A DNA stretch of 64,000 nucleotides from Bacillus sp. FJAT-27916 (GTDB lineage: Bacteria; Bacillota; Bacilli; Bacillales; Pradoshiaceae): the NCBI RefSeq assembly GCF_001183965.1, contig NZ_LFZV01000001.1, positions 3,444,621 through 3,508,620 on the forward strand, given 5' to 3'. The notes under the pieces are model-generated. The model saw only the letters and a list, made by a program, of their open reading frames with translations, ran no database searches and was not told where the DNA came from. Positions 1-8,464 of the stretch are shown piece by piece. Position 1 is the first letter of the stretch. Every line of letters starts with the position of its first letter. Made by a program: the position numbers and the translations under genes.

Positions 1-702
1 GCATGTGGGGCCATTGGCGTATTCTTTCTCTATTTCATCATTAACAATGTACTGGCGATACCCGACAATGAATATCTATGGTTATTCTATCTCTTGATGA
101 TCTTTATCGGAGGACCGCTTAGCATTGGGTACCAATGGTTTCACCTTGAACTTATTCGATATCATAATCCTGGAGTAAGCAACCTATTCTCCGGTTTCAC
201 AAAGAATTATCTGCGCAATTTCGGGACCTACTTAATGGTTCTTATCTTCACCTTCCTTTGGTTTCTTTTACTGATTGTGCCTGGAATAATTAAAGGCCTT
301 GCCTATTCCATGACCTTCTTCATCCTTCGTGACAGACCGGAATTGACAGTATTTCAATCCATAACGGAAAGCCGCCGCATGATGGACGGGCGAAAGAAGA
401 ATTTATTCGTTTTGTTCCTATCCTTCCTGCCATGGGTGCTCATTCCCTTACTATTAATCTTTATTGGGCTGATTGCTCTGCCAGTGGGAACAACAGCTAA
501 TGATCCAGTCCTGTTGCTTGCCGGAAGCCTAAGCAGTCTCGTCGGACTAATTGGACTATTCGGAGTCTCTATTTATCTGGCACCTTATTTCACAACCACT
601 CTTGCTGCCTTCTATGACAGCTTGATTCCTGCAGATGATTTAGAATCCATCCAGACAGATGAGAATACGAATCTAGTAGATTCTACCCAATCATTCAGGT
701 AG
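1..702 (+). CDS. DUF975 family membrane protein (5' truncated by window)
   Basis: The frame is open from base 1, so the N-terminus lies outside the window. The visible 233 residues contain several hydrophobic segments and the motif ESRRMMDGRKKNLFVL, which is characteristic of DUF975 integral membrane proteins of Firmicutes. The function of the family is not established. The C-terminal tail after the last membrane segment is short and hydrophilic. A U-tailed hairpin follows directly, so this is the last gene of its unit. Family assignment is by motif recognition only. Confidence 0.75.
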   Translation, partial: ACGAIGVFFLYFIINNVLAIPDNEYLWLFYLLMIFIGGPLSIGYQWFHLELIRYHNPGVSNLFSGFTKNYLRNFGTYLMVLIFTFLWFLLLIVPGIIKGLAYSMTFFILRDRPELTVFQSITESRRMMDGRKKNLFVLFLSFLPWVLIPLLLIFIGLIALPVGTTANDPVLLLAGSLSSLVGLIGLFGVSIYLAPYFTTTLAAFYDSLIPADDLESIQTDENTNLVDSTQSFR

Positions 703-712
703 GTCTTTTCTG

Positions 713-745
713 AAAAAAGCATCTAACCAAAAGGTGCTTTTTTTC
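713..745 (+). terminator. Intrinsic terminator after DUF975 gene
   Basis: AAAAAAGCATCT and AGGTGCTTTTTTT pair around a short loop, followed by a T run. It ends the upstream unit before the FAD oxidase gene. Confidence 0.8.
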
Positions 746-851
746 ATGCCTTTGTCTACGGATTTATTCGCAAAATTTTCTAAAAATTAGAATTATTTGT
801 GATAAAATACTTTTGTAACCAAATATGACAAACAAGAGGGGGATTGATTGA

Positions 852-2216
852 ATGGATAATAAATGGGTGAAACAATTAAGAGAAATCGTTAGCGAGGACC
901 AAGTCTCCATCAATGAGACTGTCCTTATTAACCATAGTAAGGATGAATCCTATCATGAGCCTGCCCTCCCCGATGCCGTAGTATTTCCTCATACAACTGC
1001 TGAGGTTTCAGCCATCCTTGCCTGGGCAAATGATCATCAAATCCCTATTGTACCTTTCGGCCGTGGAACGAGTCTTGAGGGCCATGCTATTCCTTATGAT
1101 GGCGGGATATCGCTTGACTTTACTGAGATGGGTCAAATCCTTGATATAAGACCTGAGGATTTAATCGTCAAAGTCCAACCTGGAGTGACTCGCACCCAGT
1201 TGAATAAGGAGTTAAGAAAGCATGGTTTATTCTTCTCGGTTGACCCCGGGGCAGATGCCACCCTTGGAGGAATGGCTGCGACCAACGCAAGCGGAACAAC
1301 TGCAGTCAAATACGGTGTGATGCGCGATCAAATCCGGGATATGGAGGTGGTTCTGGCAGATGGAAGCATCATTCACACTGGAACACTTGCAGCAAAGTCC
1401 TCATCCGGCCTTCATCTTAATGGACTTTTCGTCGGCTCAGAGGGAACGCTTGGCTGTATAACAGAGCTGACCTTGCGTGTATTCGGCATCCCTGAGCATG
1501 AGGTAGCCGGCCGGGCCGTGTTTTCCTCCACACATGATGCAGTTCTCGCTGTAACGGCACTTACGCAGGCAAGCATTCCGATTGGCCGCGTTGAACTTGT
1601 CGATCAGGATTCGATGCGTCAATTTAACCGGCACAGCGGCACAGCCTTTGAGGAGATGCCAACGCTGTTCCTCGAGTTCCATGGCAATCAAGCCGGACTC
1701 CTTCAAGATATCGAATTCGCTACAGAAATCTTGAAGGACATGGGCTGCCGCTCGCTTGAATTCAAGGAAGACCTTGCCTCCCGCAACCAAATCTGGGAAG
1801 CGCGTCATAACCTTGCTTATGCCTACATCCATTCAGCACCAGGTAAAAAGCTGATGGTCACAGATGTATGTGTCCCAATATCAGAGCTTGCAGCCTCCGT
1901 CGATTACACGCGAGAAACCCTAAATGAGATGGGCTTGACTGGAGGAATTGTCGGTCATGTCGGCGACGGGAATTTCCATGCGCTTCTCATGATTGATGTG
2001 AATGATCATAAGGAAGTAAAAACAGCGAAGGAATTCAGCGACCGTATCGTCCGCTTCTCTTTGAGCCGCGGCGGAACGAGTACAGGCGAGCATGGAATCG
2101 GCATTGGAAAAAGGCAGTATATAACACAGGAGCACGGTCCTGCACTAGAGGTTATGCGTTCCATAAAAAAGGCATTGGACCCGAACAATATTCTCAATCC
2201 GAACAAATTATACTAA
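852..2216 (+). CDS. FAD-binding oxidase, GlcD / D-lactate dehydrogenase type
   Basis: A 454-residue flavoprotein of the vanillyl-alcohol oxidase/PCMH superfamily, oxidising a 2-hydroxy acid (glycolate or D-lactate) to the keto acid. The N-terminal FAD domain shows PFGRGTSLEGHA and DPGADATLGGMAATNASGT. The C-terminal FAD-oxidase cap has VGHVGDGNFHALL and ends with the family signature STGEHGIGIGKRQY and DPNNILNPNK. Length is normal for GlcD. ATG follows an AAGAGGGGG ribosome site. A BASS-type transporter starts 14 bases after its stop, so the two are probably co-transcribed and handle related organic acids. Substrate cannot be told from sequence. Confidence 0.85.
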   Translation: MDNKWVKQLREIVSEDQVSINETVLINHSKDESYHEPALPDAVVFPHTTAEVSAILAWANDHQIPIVPFGRGTSLEGHAIPYDGGISLDFTEMGQILDIRPEDLIVKVQPGVTRTQLNKELRKHGLFFSVDPGADATLGGMAATNASGTTAVKYGVMRDQIRDMEVVLADGSIIHTGTLAAKSSSGLHLNGLFVGSEGTLGCITELTLRVFGIPEHEVAGRAVFSSTHDAVLAVTALTQASIPIGRVELVDQDSMRQFNRHSGTAFEEMPTLFLEFHGNQAGLLQDIEFATEILKDMGCRSLEFKEDLASRNQIWEARHNLAYAYIHSAPGKKLMVTDVCVPISELAASVDYTRETLNEMGLTGGIVGHVGDGNFHALLMIDVNDHKEVKTAKEFSDRIVRFSLSRGGTSTGEHGIGIGKRQYITQEHGPALEVMRSIKKALDPNNILNPNKLY

Positions 2217-2230
2217 AAGGAGTTATCCTG

Positions 2231-3214
2231 ATGAAAGTACTTGAAGCGATCAGTACATATGCCGGCAAATATTTTGCCATCCTTGTTATTTTAACGGCCG
2301 TTGTTGCTTATTTAATTCCAAGTCCATTCTTAAGCCTTGGAGGCTACATCACCATCCTGCTTGGGATTGTCATGTTCGGAATGGGTTTAACCCTTAAGGC
2401 AGCCGATTTTAAGATGGTGCTAACACATCCGGTTCCTGTCATCATTGGCCTTATCGCACAGTTTTCGATTATGCCGCTGGCGGCATTTGGAGTCGCTTAT
2501 TTGCTTCAACTGCCTCCGGCTCTAGCCGCTGGTCTTGTTCTGCTTGGCTCTGTACCAGGCGGAACAGCCTCCAATGTCATGGTTTATTTGGCTAAAGGCA
2601 ATGTCCCGCTGTCCATTACGATGACTTCCTGTTCAACCTTGCTCGCACCAATCATGACACCATTCTTATTGCTTGTTTTTGCTGGACAGTGGATGCCTGT
2701 TGACGCCGTCGCCATGTTTATGTCCATCATTCAAGTCATTATCATTCCGATTGTGCTGGGACTGGTTGTAAGCAAGCTTCTGCCGAAAACCGTGGAGAAA
2801 AGCTTGAACATCATTCCGCTTATTTCTGTGCTCGCCATTATGATTATCATCAGTGCCATTGTTGCCGGCAATCGGGAAAATATCGCTTCTGCCGGATTAT
2901 TAATCTTTCTTGCCGTCTTCTTGCATAACGCCTTTGGTTTATTCTTCGGCTATCTTGCTGCAAAACTTTTGAAGCTTTCCATACAGGACAGACGCGCAAT
3001 CAGCATAGAGGTCGGCATGCAGAATTCCGGTCTCGGCGTGTCACTCGCCAAGGCTCACTTTGCTGACCCGATGACGGCCCTTCCAAGTGCATTTGGTGCT
3101 GTTTGGCATAATATATCCGGCCCTATCATAGCTACCTACTGGGCCTCCAGATTGGAAAAAGATAAGAATCCAGAAGACGTACCAAATGCTGAAGCTGCCG
3201 CAGTTAGGGAATAG
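2231..3214 (+). CDS. BASS family sodium-dependent transporter (YocS-like)
   Basis: A 327-residue membrane protein with about ten hydrophobic segments, resembling bile acid:sodium symporter relatives such as Bacillus YocS and PanS. Characteristic segments are LGSVPGGTASNVMVYLAKG and IEVGMQNSGLGVSLA, the two crossing regions that build the substrate and sodium site. It starts ATG after AAAAGGAG, 14 bases downstream of the FAD oxidase. In this family, substrates include pantoate or keto acids. With a hydroxyacid oxidase upstream, an organic acid is the likely cargo, which is inference. Confidence 0.85.
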   Translation: MKVLEAISTYAGKYFAILVILTAVVAYLIPSPFLSLGGYITILLGIVMFGMGLTLKAADFKMVLTHPVPVIIGLIAQFSIMPLAAFGVAYLLQLPPALAAGLVLLGSVPGGTASNVMVYLAKGNVPLSITMTSCSTLLAPIMTPFLLLVFAGQWMPVDAVAMFMSIIQVIIIPIVLGLVVSKLLPKTVEKSLNIIPLISVLAIMIIISAIVAGNRENIASAGLLIFLAVFLHNAFGLFFGYLAAKLLKLSIQDRRAISIEVGMQNSGLGVSLAKAHFADPMTALPSAFGAVWHNISGPIIATYWASRLEKDKNPEDVPNAEAAAVRE

Positions 3215-3222
3215 CCTGCATG

Positions 3223-3266
3223 AAGCCTCATTGTATGAACCGGATAACATACAATGAGGCTTTTAT
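3223..3266 (+). terminator. Intrinsic terminator after BASS gene
   Basis: A 14-bp perfect stem, GCCTCATTGTATG with CATACAATGAGGC, followed by TTTTATT. Confidence 0.85.
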
Positions 3267-3285
3267 TCTGAAAGGAGAAAATCAT

Positions 3286-3360
3286 GTGCAGGATTTATTT
3301 TTCTACAATTGGCAGGTTAGAGAGGAACGGTTTGAGTGGTGCTCTCAGGTCTCATTTTAG
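3286..3360 (+). pseudogene. DinB-family protein remnant (N-terminal fragment)
   Basis: A good AAAGGAG site precedes a GTG-initiated frame of 24 codons. Its product, beginning VQDLFFYNWQVREERFEWC, resembles the first residues of Bacillus DinB-like metal-dependent proteins (usual form: LFxYNWxVRxEWFxWC). The frame then stops after about 24 residues where the family normally runs to about 160. No continuation was found in the other frames. It is best read as a decayed gene whose start survives. Confidence 0.5.
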
Positions 3361-3384
3361 GAAGGGAGATAGGAGCGGACCGGC

Positions 3385-3510
3385 ATGAAACTCATTCTAC
3401 CGGGCAATTATCCACCAGGCGCGGCAGATGGAGAAAAACCCTTTCATCTCGAATTTAATTCACCGAACATTAATCTGAAGAGACAGGATGACCTATTTTC
3501 GTATTTGTAA
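3385..3510 (+). CDS. Short ORF, 41 residues, unrecognised (possible gene fragment)
   Basis: ATG follows a GAAGGGAG stretch and opens a 41-codon frame containing LPGNYPPGAADGEKPFHLEF. The composition looks protein-like rather than random, but I do not recognise the family. It sits between the DinB remnant and the sRNA promoter, and its 3' end reaches to 32 bases before the Fur box. It may be the tail of a second decayed gene. Confidence 0.3.
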   Translation: MKLILPGNYPPGAADGEKPFHLEFNSPNINLKRQDDLFSYL

Positions 3511-3542
3511 TAAAATTGATATAATTTTTACTTTATTGATAT

Positions 3543-3557
3543 TGATAATCGTTATCA
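3543..3557 (+). promoter_or_regulatory. Fur box over sigma-A promoter of FsrA-like sRNA
   Basis: TGATAATCGTTATCA matches the Bacillus 7-1-7 Fur consensus TGATAATNATTATCA at all but one position. It covers the -35 element and spacer of a promoter with TTGATA at 3542-3547, a 17-bp spacer and TATACT at 3565-3570. Predicted start is near 3577. Iron-replete Fur would block this promoter. Confidence 0.85.
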
Positions 3558-3576
3558 TTTATTATATACTAACGTT

Positions 3577-3671
3577 AGAACACACAAGCACAAGACCAAA
3601 ACCATTAGATAAACCCCCACCCCTCTTTGCTGAAGGGCCCATGGAGAAATCCGCGGGCCCTTCGCTTTTTT
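3577..3671 (+). ncRNA. fsrA: FsrA-like iron-sparing small RNA
   Basis: A Fur-controlled promoter drives a transcript of about 95 nt that ends at a strong intrinsic terminator (GAAGGGCCC and GGGCCCTTC stem at 3632-3663, then a T run). Between them lies an unstructured C-rich stretch, ACCCCCACCCCTCTTT, at 3611-3629. This is the layout of Bacillus subtilis FsrA, a Fur-repressed sRNA whose C-rich single-stranded segments pair with ribosome binding sites of iron-protein mRNAs and lower their translation under iron limitation. No protein start with a ribosome site lies inside. Identity as FsrA is by architecture and C-rich motif; alignment was not possible. Confidence 0.78.
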
Positions 3672-3754
3672 GTCTTTCTAAAAGACCGTATCATTTCCTC
3701 CGGCTCCACCCTGTTTGCTATGATTGAACCATAAGAACATAAGGAGGATTAGAC

Positions 3755-4690
3755 ATGTCTGATAAAGTACCTATAGGTAAAACTGATTTGTATATCAATC
3801 CAATTGGACTTGGAACAAATGCTGTCGGCGGTCATAATCTGTTTCCTAACCTTAATGAGGAAACAGGCAGGGAAATTGTTCGCACAGCGATCGATCAGGG
3901 GATTAACTTCATTGATACAGCATACATATACGGACCTGAGCGATCAGAAGAATTAATTGGCGAGGTCATACGTGAAAAAGGCAAACGTGAGGAGCTCATA
4001 ATCGCAACAAAGGGCGCTCATAAATTTGTTGAGGACAAAATTGTCCTCGATAATTCACCAGCCTTCCTGCGAAAGACTGTTGAAGACAGCCTCATCCGCC
4101 TTCGGACAGACTATATCGACTTGTTTTATATCCATTTTCCTGATGAACATACACCTAAGGATGAAGCCGTAGGCGCATTGAAGCAATTAAAGGATGAAGG
4201 AAAAATCCGTGCAATCGGTGTATCAAACTTTTCATTAGAACAATTGAAAGAAGCAAATAAGGACGGCTATGTTGATGTCATTCAATCTGAATACAATCTT
4301 TTGAAAAGACAGGCCGAGGAAGACCTGCTCCCATACGCTGATGAACATTCCCTCTCCTTTGTCCCCTATTTCCCGTTAGCCTCTGGGCTATTAACAGGAA
4401 AGTACACGAAGAATTCCCCCATCACAGATGGACGGGCCCGTAATCCGCTCTTCCAAGGGGAAGCCTTTGAAGAAAACCTGGCTAAGGTGGAGAAGCTGCG
4501 TGAGATAGCTGATGCCAAGGGCGCAGAGGTTGCACACCTCGTGCTTGCCTGGTATTTAAAGCAGGATGCTATTGATGCCGTCATTCCTGGTGCAAAGCAG
4601 CCTGAGCAGGTTTTGCATAATATCAAAGCATTGAAAGTAGCGCTGACAGCTGAGGAATGCCGGCAGATCAGCGGCATTTTCAAGAGGTAA
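3755..4690 (+). CDS. iolS: Aldo/keto reductase, IolS-like
   Basis: A 311-residue NADPH-dependent aldo/keto reductase. The opening [20 protein letters not shown], the catalytic [17 protein letters not shown] (Asp and Tyr), the [16 protein letters not shown] segment and the [17 protein letters not shown] segment match B. subtilis IolS closely, as I recall it. It has a TIM-barrel fold and acts in the cytoplasm. It starts ATG after AAGGAGG. IolS was named from the inositol locus, but no inositol genes are present here, so the physiological substrate is unknown. The stop overlaps the next ATG (TAATG), so the GNAT gene is translationally coupled. Confidence 0.85.
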   Translation: MSDKVPIGKTDLYINPIGLGTNAVGGHNLFPNLNEETGREIVRTAIDQGINFIDTAYIYGPERSEELIGEVIREKGKREELIIATKGAHKFVEDKIVLDNSPAFLRKTVEDSLIRLRTDYIDLFYIHFPDEHTPKDEAVGALKQLKDEGKIRAIGVSNFSLEQLKEANKDGYVDVIQSEYNLLKRQAEEDLLPYADEHSLSFVPYFPLASGLLTGKYTKNSPITDGRARNPLFQGEAFEENLAKVEKLREIADAKGAEVAHLVLAWYLKQDAIDAVIPGAKQPEQVLHNIKALKVALTAEECRQISGIFKR

Positions 4691-5250
4691 TGGCTTTGGA
4701 CAAAGCGATTATCCTTGAATGGAATGGAGAAGAAACGATTTTGCAATCGGTTGCGTTCCTTTATCAAATGGTGTGGAATGACTGGAGCGAGAGCCATATT
4801 AGCAGAATTAAGCGTCATACCGGCTATAAAGGATTTCGAGGAGTTACAGTGGTAAAGGACGGAGAGCTTATTGGTTATGCCTATGGCTACTCCTCCCTTT
4901 CCGGCCAATATTATCACGAATTATTGGCGAGCCACCTGGCACCAGATACTAGCACCAAATGGCTCAGAGATTGCTTTGAATTTGTAGAGCTGGCTGTACA
5001 TCCAAGCTGCCGTAAACAAGGACTTGGCGCTCGCCTCCATGATCAGCTGCTAAAGAAGCTTCCCTTTAAGCGAGCCGTCCTAACCACTCAGACAAATAAT
5101 TGGCCGGCTATCTCTCTTTATCGCTCTAAAGGATGGTCCATCATCAGTGATTCCTTCCTTCCCTATGACGATCCTGAGGAGCCATTCATCATTTTTGGTA
5201 AAACTTTAGACTTAACCAGCCATATTCATCCCGCTGACTACACTTCTTAA
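4690..5250 (+). CDS. GNAT family N-acetyltransferase
   Basis: A 186-residue GNAT protein. The acetyl-CoA binding core is visible as FVELAVHPSCRKQGLGARLH (motif A, with the RxxGxG/A turn), followed by ALYRSKGW-type motif B (SLYRSKGW). Start chosen at the ATG overlapping the iolS stop, which has AAGAGG upstream; an in-frame ATG 33 bases earlier would lie inside iolS with poor spacing. The acceptor substrate is not predictable. Confidence 0.8.
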   Translation: MALDKAIILEWNGEETILQSVAFLYQMVWNDWSESHISRIKRHTGYKGFRGVTVVKDGELIGYAYGYSSLSGQYYHELLASHLAPDTSTKWLRDCFEFVELAVHPSCRKQGLGARLHDQLLKKLPFKRAVLTTQTNNWPAISLYRSKGWSIISDSFLPYDDPEEPFIIFGKTLDLTSHIHPADYTS

Positions 5251-5252
5251 GA

Positions 5253-5290
5253 AAACAGTCCAAATCGCATTTAATTTGGAATGCTGTTTA
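5253..5290 (+). terminator. Weak hairpin between the two GNAT genes
   Basis: AAACAG-CCAAAT pairs imperfectly with ATTTGG-CTGTTT and has no long T run. It may be a weak terminator or an mRNA processing structure. Confidence 0.35.
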
Positions 5291-5306
5291 TAGGAGGGAG
5301 ATAACA

Positions 5307-5843
5307 ATCGAATTATATGGAGAACACATTTACTTACGTGAATTCAAGGAGGAGGATTGGACTGCCGTTCATCAATATGCCTCCGATGAACGGGTTTGTC
5401 GTTATCAGCCTTGGGGTCCAAATACAGAAGAAGAATCACGCGGATTTGTCCGTCAGAATATTCACGATGCCTCCCTTAAGCCAAGAAGCCGCTATTGTTT
5501 AGCCATTATCGAGAAAATGGGTCATCGCTTGATTGGCGCCGGCGAAATCCATATTCGGGATTTATGCTTCCGCAATGGAGAAATTGGCTACAGCCTTCAT
5601 CCGTCCTTTTGGAGTAAAGGATTTGCCACGGAGGCTGCAGGGTTATTGATTGACCTTGGCTTCAATAAACTGAATCTTCACCGTATTTATGCCACCTGCG
5701 ACCCTCGAAATACCGCCTCCTATATGGTGATGAAGAAGGCCGGCTTAACCTATGAGGGACGGCTGCGTGAGAATCTGCTTATCAAGGATGGCTGGCGCGA
5801 TTCCTTGTTATACAGCATCTTAGAAACAGACCCCCGCCCGTAA
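5307..5843 (+). CDS. GNAT acetyltransferase, RimJ/RimL type, no canonical start codon
   Basis: The continuous frame encodes a complete RimJ/RimL-like protein of about 178 residues: YLREFKEEDW at the start, GEIGYSLHPSFWSKGFATEA (acetyl-CoA loop), HRIYATCDPRNTASYMVMKKAG and YEGRLREN at the end. A strong TAGGAGGGAG site lies at 5291-5300. At the correct distance the frame reads ATA ACA ATC GAA, with no ATG, GTG or TTG. The first in-frame ATG is at 5517, inside the domain. ATC at 5307 probably replaces an ancestral ATG. It could be initiated poorly from ATC/ATA, be a recent pseudogene, or reflect a sequence error. Confidence 0.65.
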   Translation: MELYGEHIYLREFKEEDWTAVHQYASDERVCRYQPWGPNTEEESRGFVRQNIHDASLKPRSRYCLAIIEKMGHRLIGAGEIHIRDLCFRNGEIGYSLHPSFWSKGFATEAAGLLIDLGFNKLNLHRIYATCDPRNTASYMVMKKAGLTYEGRLRENLLIKDGWRDSLLYSILETDPRP

Positions 5844-5845
5844 AA

Positions 5846-5882
5846 AAAGTGCACTGTGATCCTTCACAGTGCACTTCTTTAT
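5846..5882. terminator. Bidirectional terminator between GNAT and SulP genes
   Basis: A 12-bp stem, AGTGCACTGTGA with TCACAGTGCACT, is flanked by an A run and a T-rich tail, and serves the convergent genes on both sides. Confidence 0.8.
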
Positions 5883-5886
5883 TTCA

Positions 5887-7530
5887 TTAAACAGCCTTTG
5901 ATTCATTCATATCCATATGCTGCAATGCCTGGTCAGTACTCCAGTAGACATGGTCACGTCCGACCACATCCAATACGCCGCCTTTCTCAAAGCGTTTCAG
6001 TACATTTGTCTGTACTCCGCTGAATACGATGGTGATTCCTTCCTGCTTCATCGCCTCACAGAACTCAAGCATTGCCTGGACACCCGATGTATCAATAGAG
6101 GAAACACCACGCATGGAGAGTATCATCACTCCTTGATGAAGGTCTTCTAAACGCTTTGTCAAAGAATGAACTGTCGCAAAGAAAATAGGTCCTGTCAAAT
6201 AAACGACACGAACATGGTCGTGTTCCTCACAAATAGTGATGCCTTTCTCTTTCAATTTATCATCATCAATTTTGCTGATATTCATTTCTACCTCTGCACT
6301 GTTGATAACAAATAGAATGGCTGAAAGAACAATCCCAACCACAATCGCAACGGTCAAATCAAAGACAACAGTCGCAGCCAATGTGAGGGAGAACTTCATA
6401 ATGGCACCCCAGAATTTACGGGAGAAGAAGTAATAGATGCTTTCCCACTCATTCATGCGCCATGCCGTCACTATCAAGATACCAGCAAGGGCTGACATCG
6501 GGATAGCAGACATAATCGGACTTAGAAGGAACATCGAAAGCAGAAGGCCGACTGCATGGAAGATTCCAGTCAAGCGGGTTGCCATGCCTGCTTTAATGGC
6601 CACACTTGTTCGTGCAATGGCTGCCGTAGCAGGTACTCCGCCAAAGAACGGAATAATCATATTCCCAATACCCTGAGCGACGAGTTCCCTGTCACCGTTC
6701 AATTTCTCGCCAGCCATTCTGCCAGCGGAAGCCCCGCACAGAAGACTTTCGATCATACCGAGCGCAGCAATACTGATAGCCGGCCAGAGGAGATGCTCCA
6801 TCTTGGCAAGTGACAGATCTCCAAATGCCAGCCTATTTTCCGGGAATAATGTTTTCGGAATATCGCCGACAACATCCACTGGCAATTTCAGCATCATATT
6901 CAGCCCTAAAACAAGTAGAAGAGCTGCCAATGAAGAAGGAATGATGGAATTCCATTTCTTCGGCCAGAATATCATGACAAGCACGGTTAAAAGTCCAATA
7001 GCGACTGTTGCCCAATCAGGATGAAAGCCCAGCTCAAAATAAGACATTACTTTCTGAATCGCCGTTTCCCCTGCCGATTCAACCCCAAAGAAATTATCTA
7101 CCTGGCCAAGTGCGATAATAATCGCGATACCAGAAGTAAAGCCTGTAATAACAGGCATAGGAATAATGGATACAACGCGTCCGAATTTAAGGACACCTGC
7201 TATAACAAGAATGATACCTGCAAGCATACAAGCAATAAAGACGCCTTCAAGTCCGTATTTTGCCACAACGGCAATCAAAATCGCGGACATGGCGCCTGTC
7301 GGTCCTGAAATTTGATAGGACGCACCTGAGAGCATGCTAATAATCAGGCCAGCTAGAATGGCTGTAATTAATCCAGCCGCCGCGTCTGCACCGCTGCTCA
7401 CTCCGAATGCTAAAGACAATGGTAGCGCGACTGCTGTCACCGTAATACCTGCCATCAAATCTTTACGTAGCTTCGCTGTTCCATACCCTGCAAACTCATT
7501 TTGCAAATCTTGAACATATTGTCTAAGCAT
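5887..7530 (-). CDS. SulP family anion transporter with STAS domain
   Basis: A 547-residue SLC26/SulP permease. The N-terminal part has the family signature around residues 30-80 (GVSSGADAAAGL, ISGPTGAMSAIL) and 10 or more membrane segments to about residue 410. The C-terminal cytoplasmic STAS domain (about 435-540) has LSMRGVSSIDTSGVQAM, the nucleotide/phosphoserine loop of anti-sigma-antagonist folds. Substrates of the family are sulfate, bicarbonate or dicarboxylates; none can be assigned here. It is monocistronic and separate from the sulfate operon at 22-30 kb, which has its own CysP permease. Confidence 0.88.
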   Translation of the reverse strand: MLRQYVQDLQNEFAGYGTAKLRKDLMAGITVTAVALPLSLAFGVSSGADAAAGLITAILAGLIISMLSGASYQISGPTGAMSAILIAVVAKYGLEGVFIACMLAGIILVIAGVLKFGRVVSIIPMPVITGFTSGIAIIIALGQVDNFFGVESAGETAIQKVMSYFELGFHPDWATVAIGLLTVLVMIFWPKKWNSIIPSSLAALLLVLGLNMMLKLPVDVVGDIPKTLFPENRLAFGDLSLAKMEHLLWPAISIAALGMIESLLCGASAGRMAGEKLNGDRELVAQGIGNMIIPFFGGVPATAAIARTSVAIKAGMATRLTGIFHAVGLLLSMFLLSPIMSAIPMSALAGILIVTAWRMNEWESIYYFFSRKFWGAIMKFSLTLAATVVFDLTVAIVVGIVLSAILFVINSAEVEMNISKIDDDKLKEKGITICEEHDHVRVVYLTGPIFFATVHSLTKRLEDLHQGVMILSMRGVSSIDTSGVQAMLEFCEAMKQEGITIVFSGVQTNVLKRFEKGGVLDVVGRDHVYWSTDQALQHMDMNESKAV

Positions 7531-7656
7531 CTCTATTCTTCTTTCTATAATGTAGTGTATAACGATGATTTTTGCTTTATCATTATACAGACTTTCGACC
7601 TATTTTTCTAGGCGTTATTCACCATCCATTTTATTACAAACGGAATTCAAGATTTG

Positions 7657-8448
7657 CTACAGCTTCATATCTCTTCTCCTATATTCTCGGAAAGTTATGA
7701 TCAGAAGTACCGCCAGAACTGCACATGCGACACCTGTCAAACTGCCAGCAAAGCCCTCTCCCTCAATCAGATTATGGGTATTTATATATTCAAATGGTGT
7801 TACATATCGGAGAAATTTAAGCTTCTCGTATAACGACATCAGGATGGAAGCCATGTAGAGAATTAGCAGCACCCCTGCCGATAGACCTATTGAGAGCTTT
7901 GAGTTGCGGCAAACAGCCGCAATTGCTGAACCAGCAGCCATGAAAATGGACTGAACAATCAACAAACCAAGCATCACCATCACTAAACTGCCAGTATGCC
8001 CCTCTTCATAAGAGACGATACCACTAATGGATGCCCCGAAAACGATTAAATTAATCATCAGTAATTGAATAACTCCAGCTGCCAGCTTATACAACACAAT
8101 CTTATTTCTAGAGATTGGTTTAGCGAGCAAAAATTCCGCTGTCTTATCCCGTTCCTCCTTCGCAATTAAAGAAGAACCGAGCATAATGGCATGCACCGCA
8201 CAAAGAATCACTAGATAGTTAAAGAGAACTAGATAGTAGCCAAGGACATTACCTATGTCTAAATGATCCATACCAAAGATAATCTGCACAGACTCCGGCA
8301 TCGCATCAAGCAATGAACCGATTGCATTTCCGCTGTTTTGGAAACCTTTATATTCAATCATTCCATCCGCCACAACAAAAATAATGCCAAGTCCCCAAAA
8401 CAACAAACCTCTTATGCTGGACTTTAATTCTCTGCCAATGATATTCAT
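7657..8448 (-). CDS. ABC-2 type transporter permease (second subunit)
   Basis: A 263-residue protein with six predicted membrane segments. It contains the ABC-2 hallmark KEERDKTAEFLLAKPISRNKIVLYK between segments 2 and 3. It closely parallels the upstream permease (GGTAEFLLSKPIGRKMILSSK), so the two are paralogues forming a heterodimeric membrane channel. Its ATG lies 16 bases downstream of that gene's stop. It is the last gene of a three-gene exporter operon. Confidence 0.85.
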   Translation of the reverse strand: MNIIGRELKSSIRGLLFWGLGIIFVVADGMIEYKGFQNSGNAIGSLLDAMPESVQIIFGMDHLDIGNVLGYYLVLFNYLVILCAVHAIMLGSSLIAKEERDKTAEFLLAKPISRNKIVLYKLAAGVIQLLMINLIVFGASISGIVSYEEGHTGSLVMVMLGLLIVQSIFMAAGSAIAAVCRNSKLSIGLSAGVLLILYMASILMSLYEKLKFLRYVTPFEYINTHNLIEGEGFAGSLTGVACAVLAVLLIITFREYRRRDMKL

Positions 8449-8464
8449 GGACTTCCGCCTCCCT

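Noticed and set aside
3488-3727. 79-codon plus-strand frame over the Fur box and terminator
   Set aside because: It has no ribosome site, runs through promoter and terminator elements, and its product is low-complexity; the locus is better explained as an sRNA.
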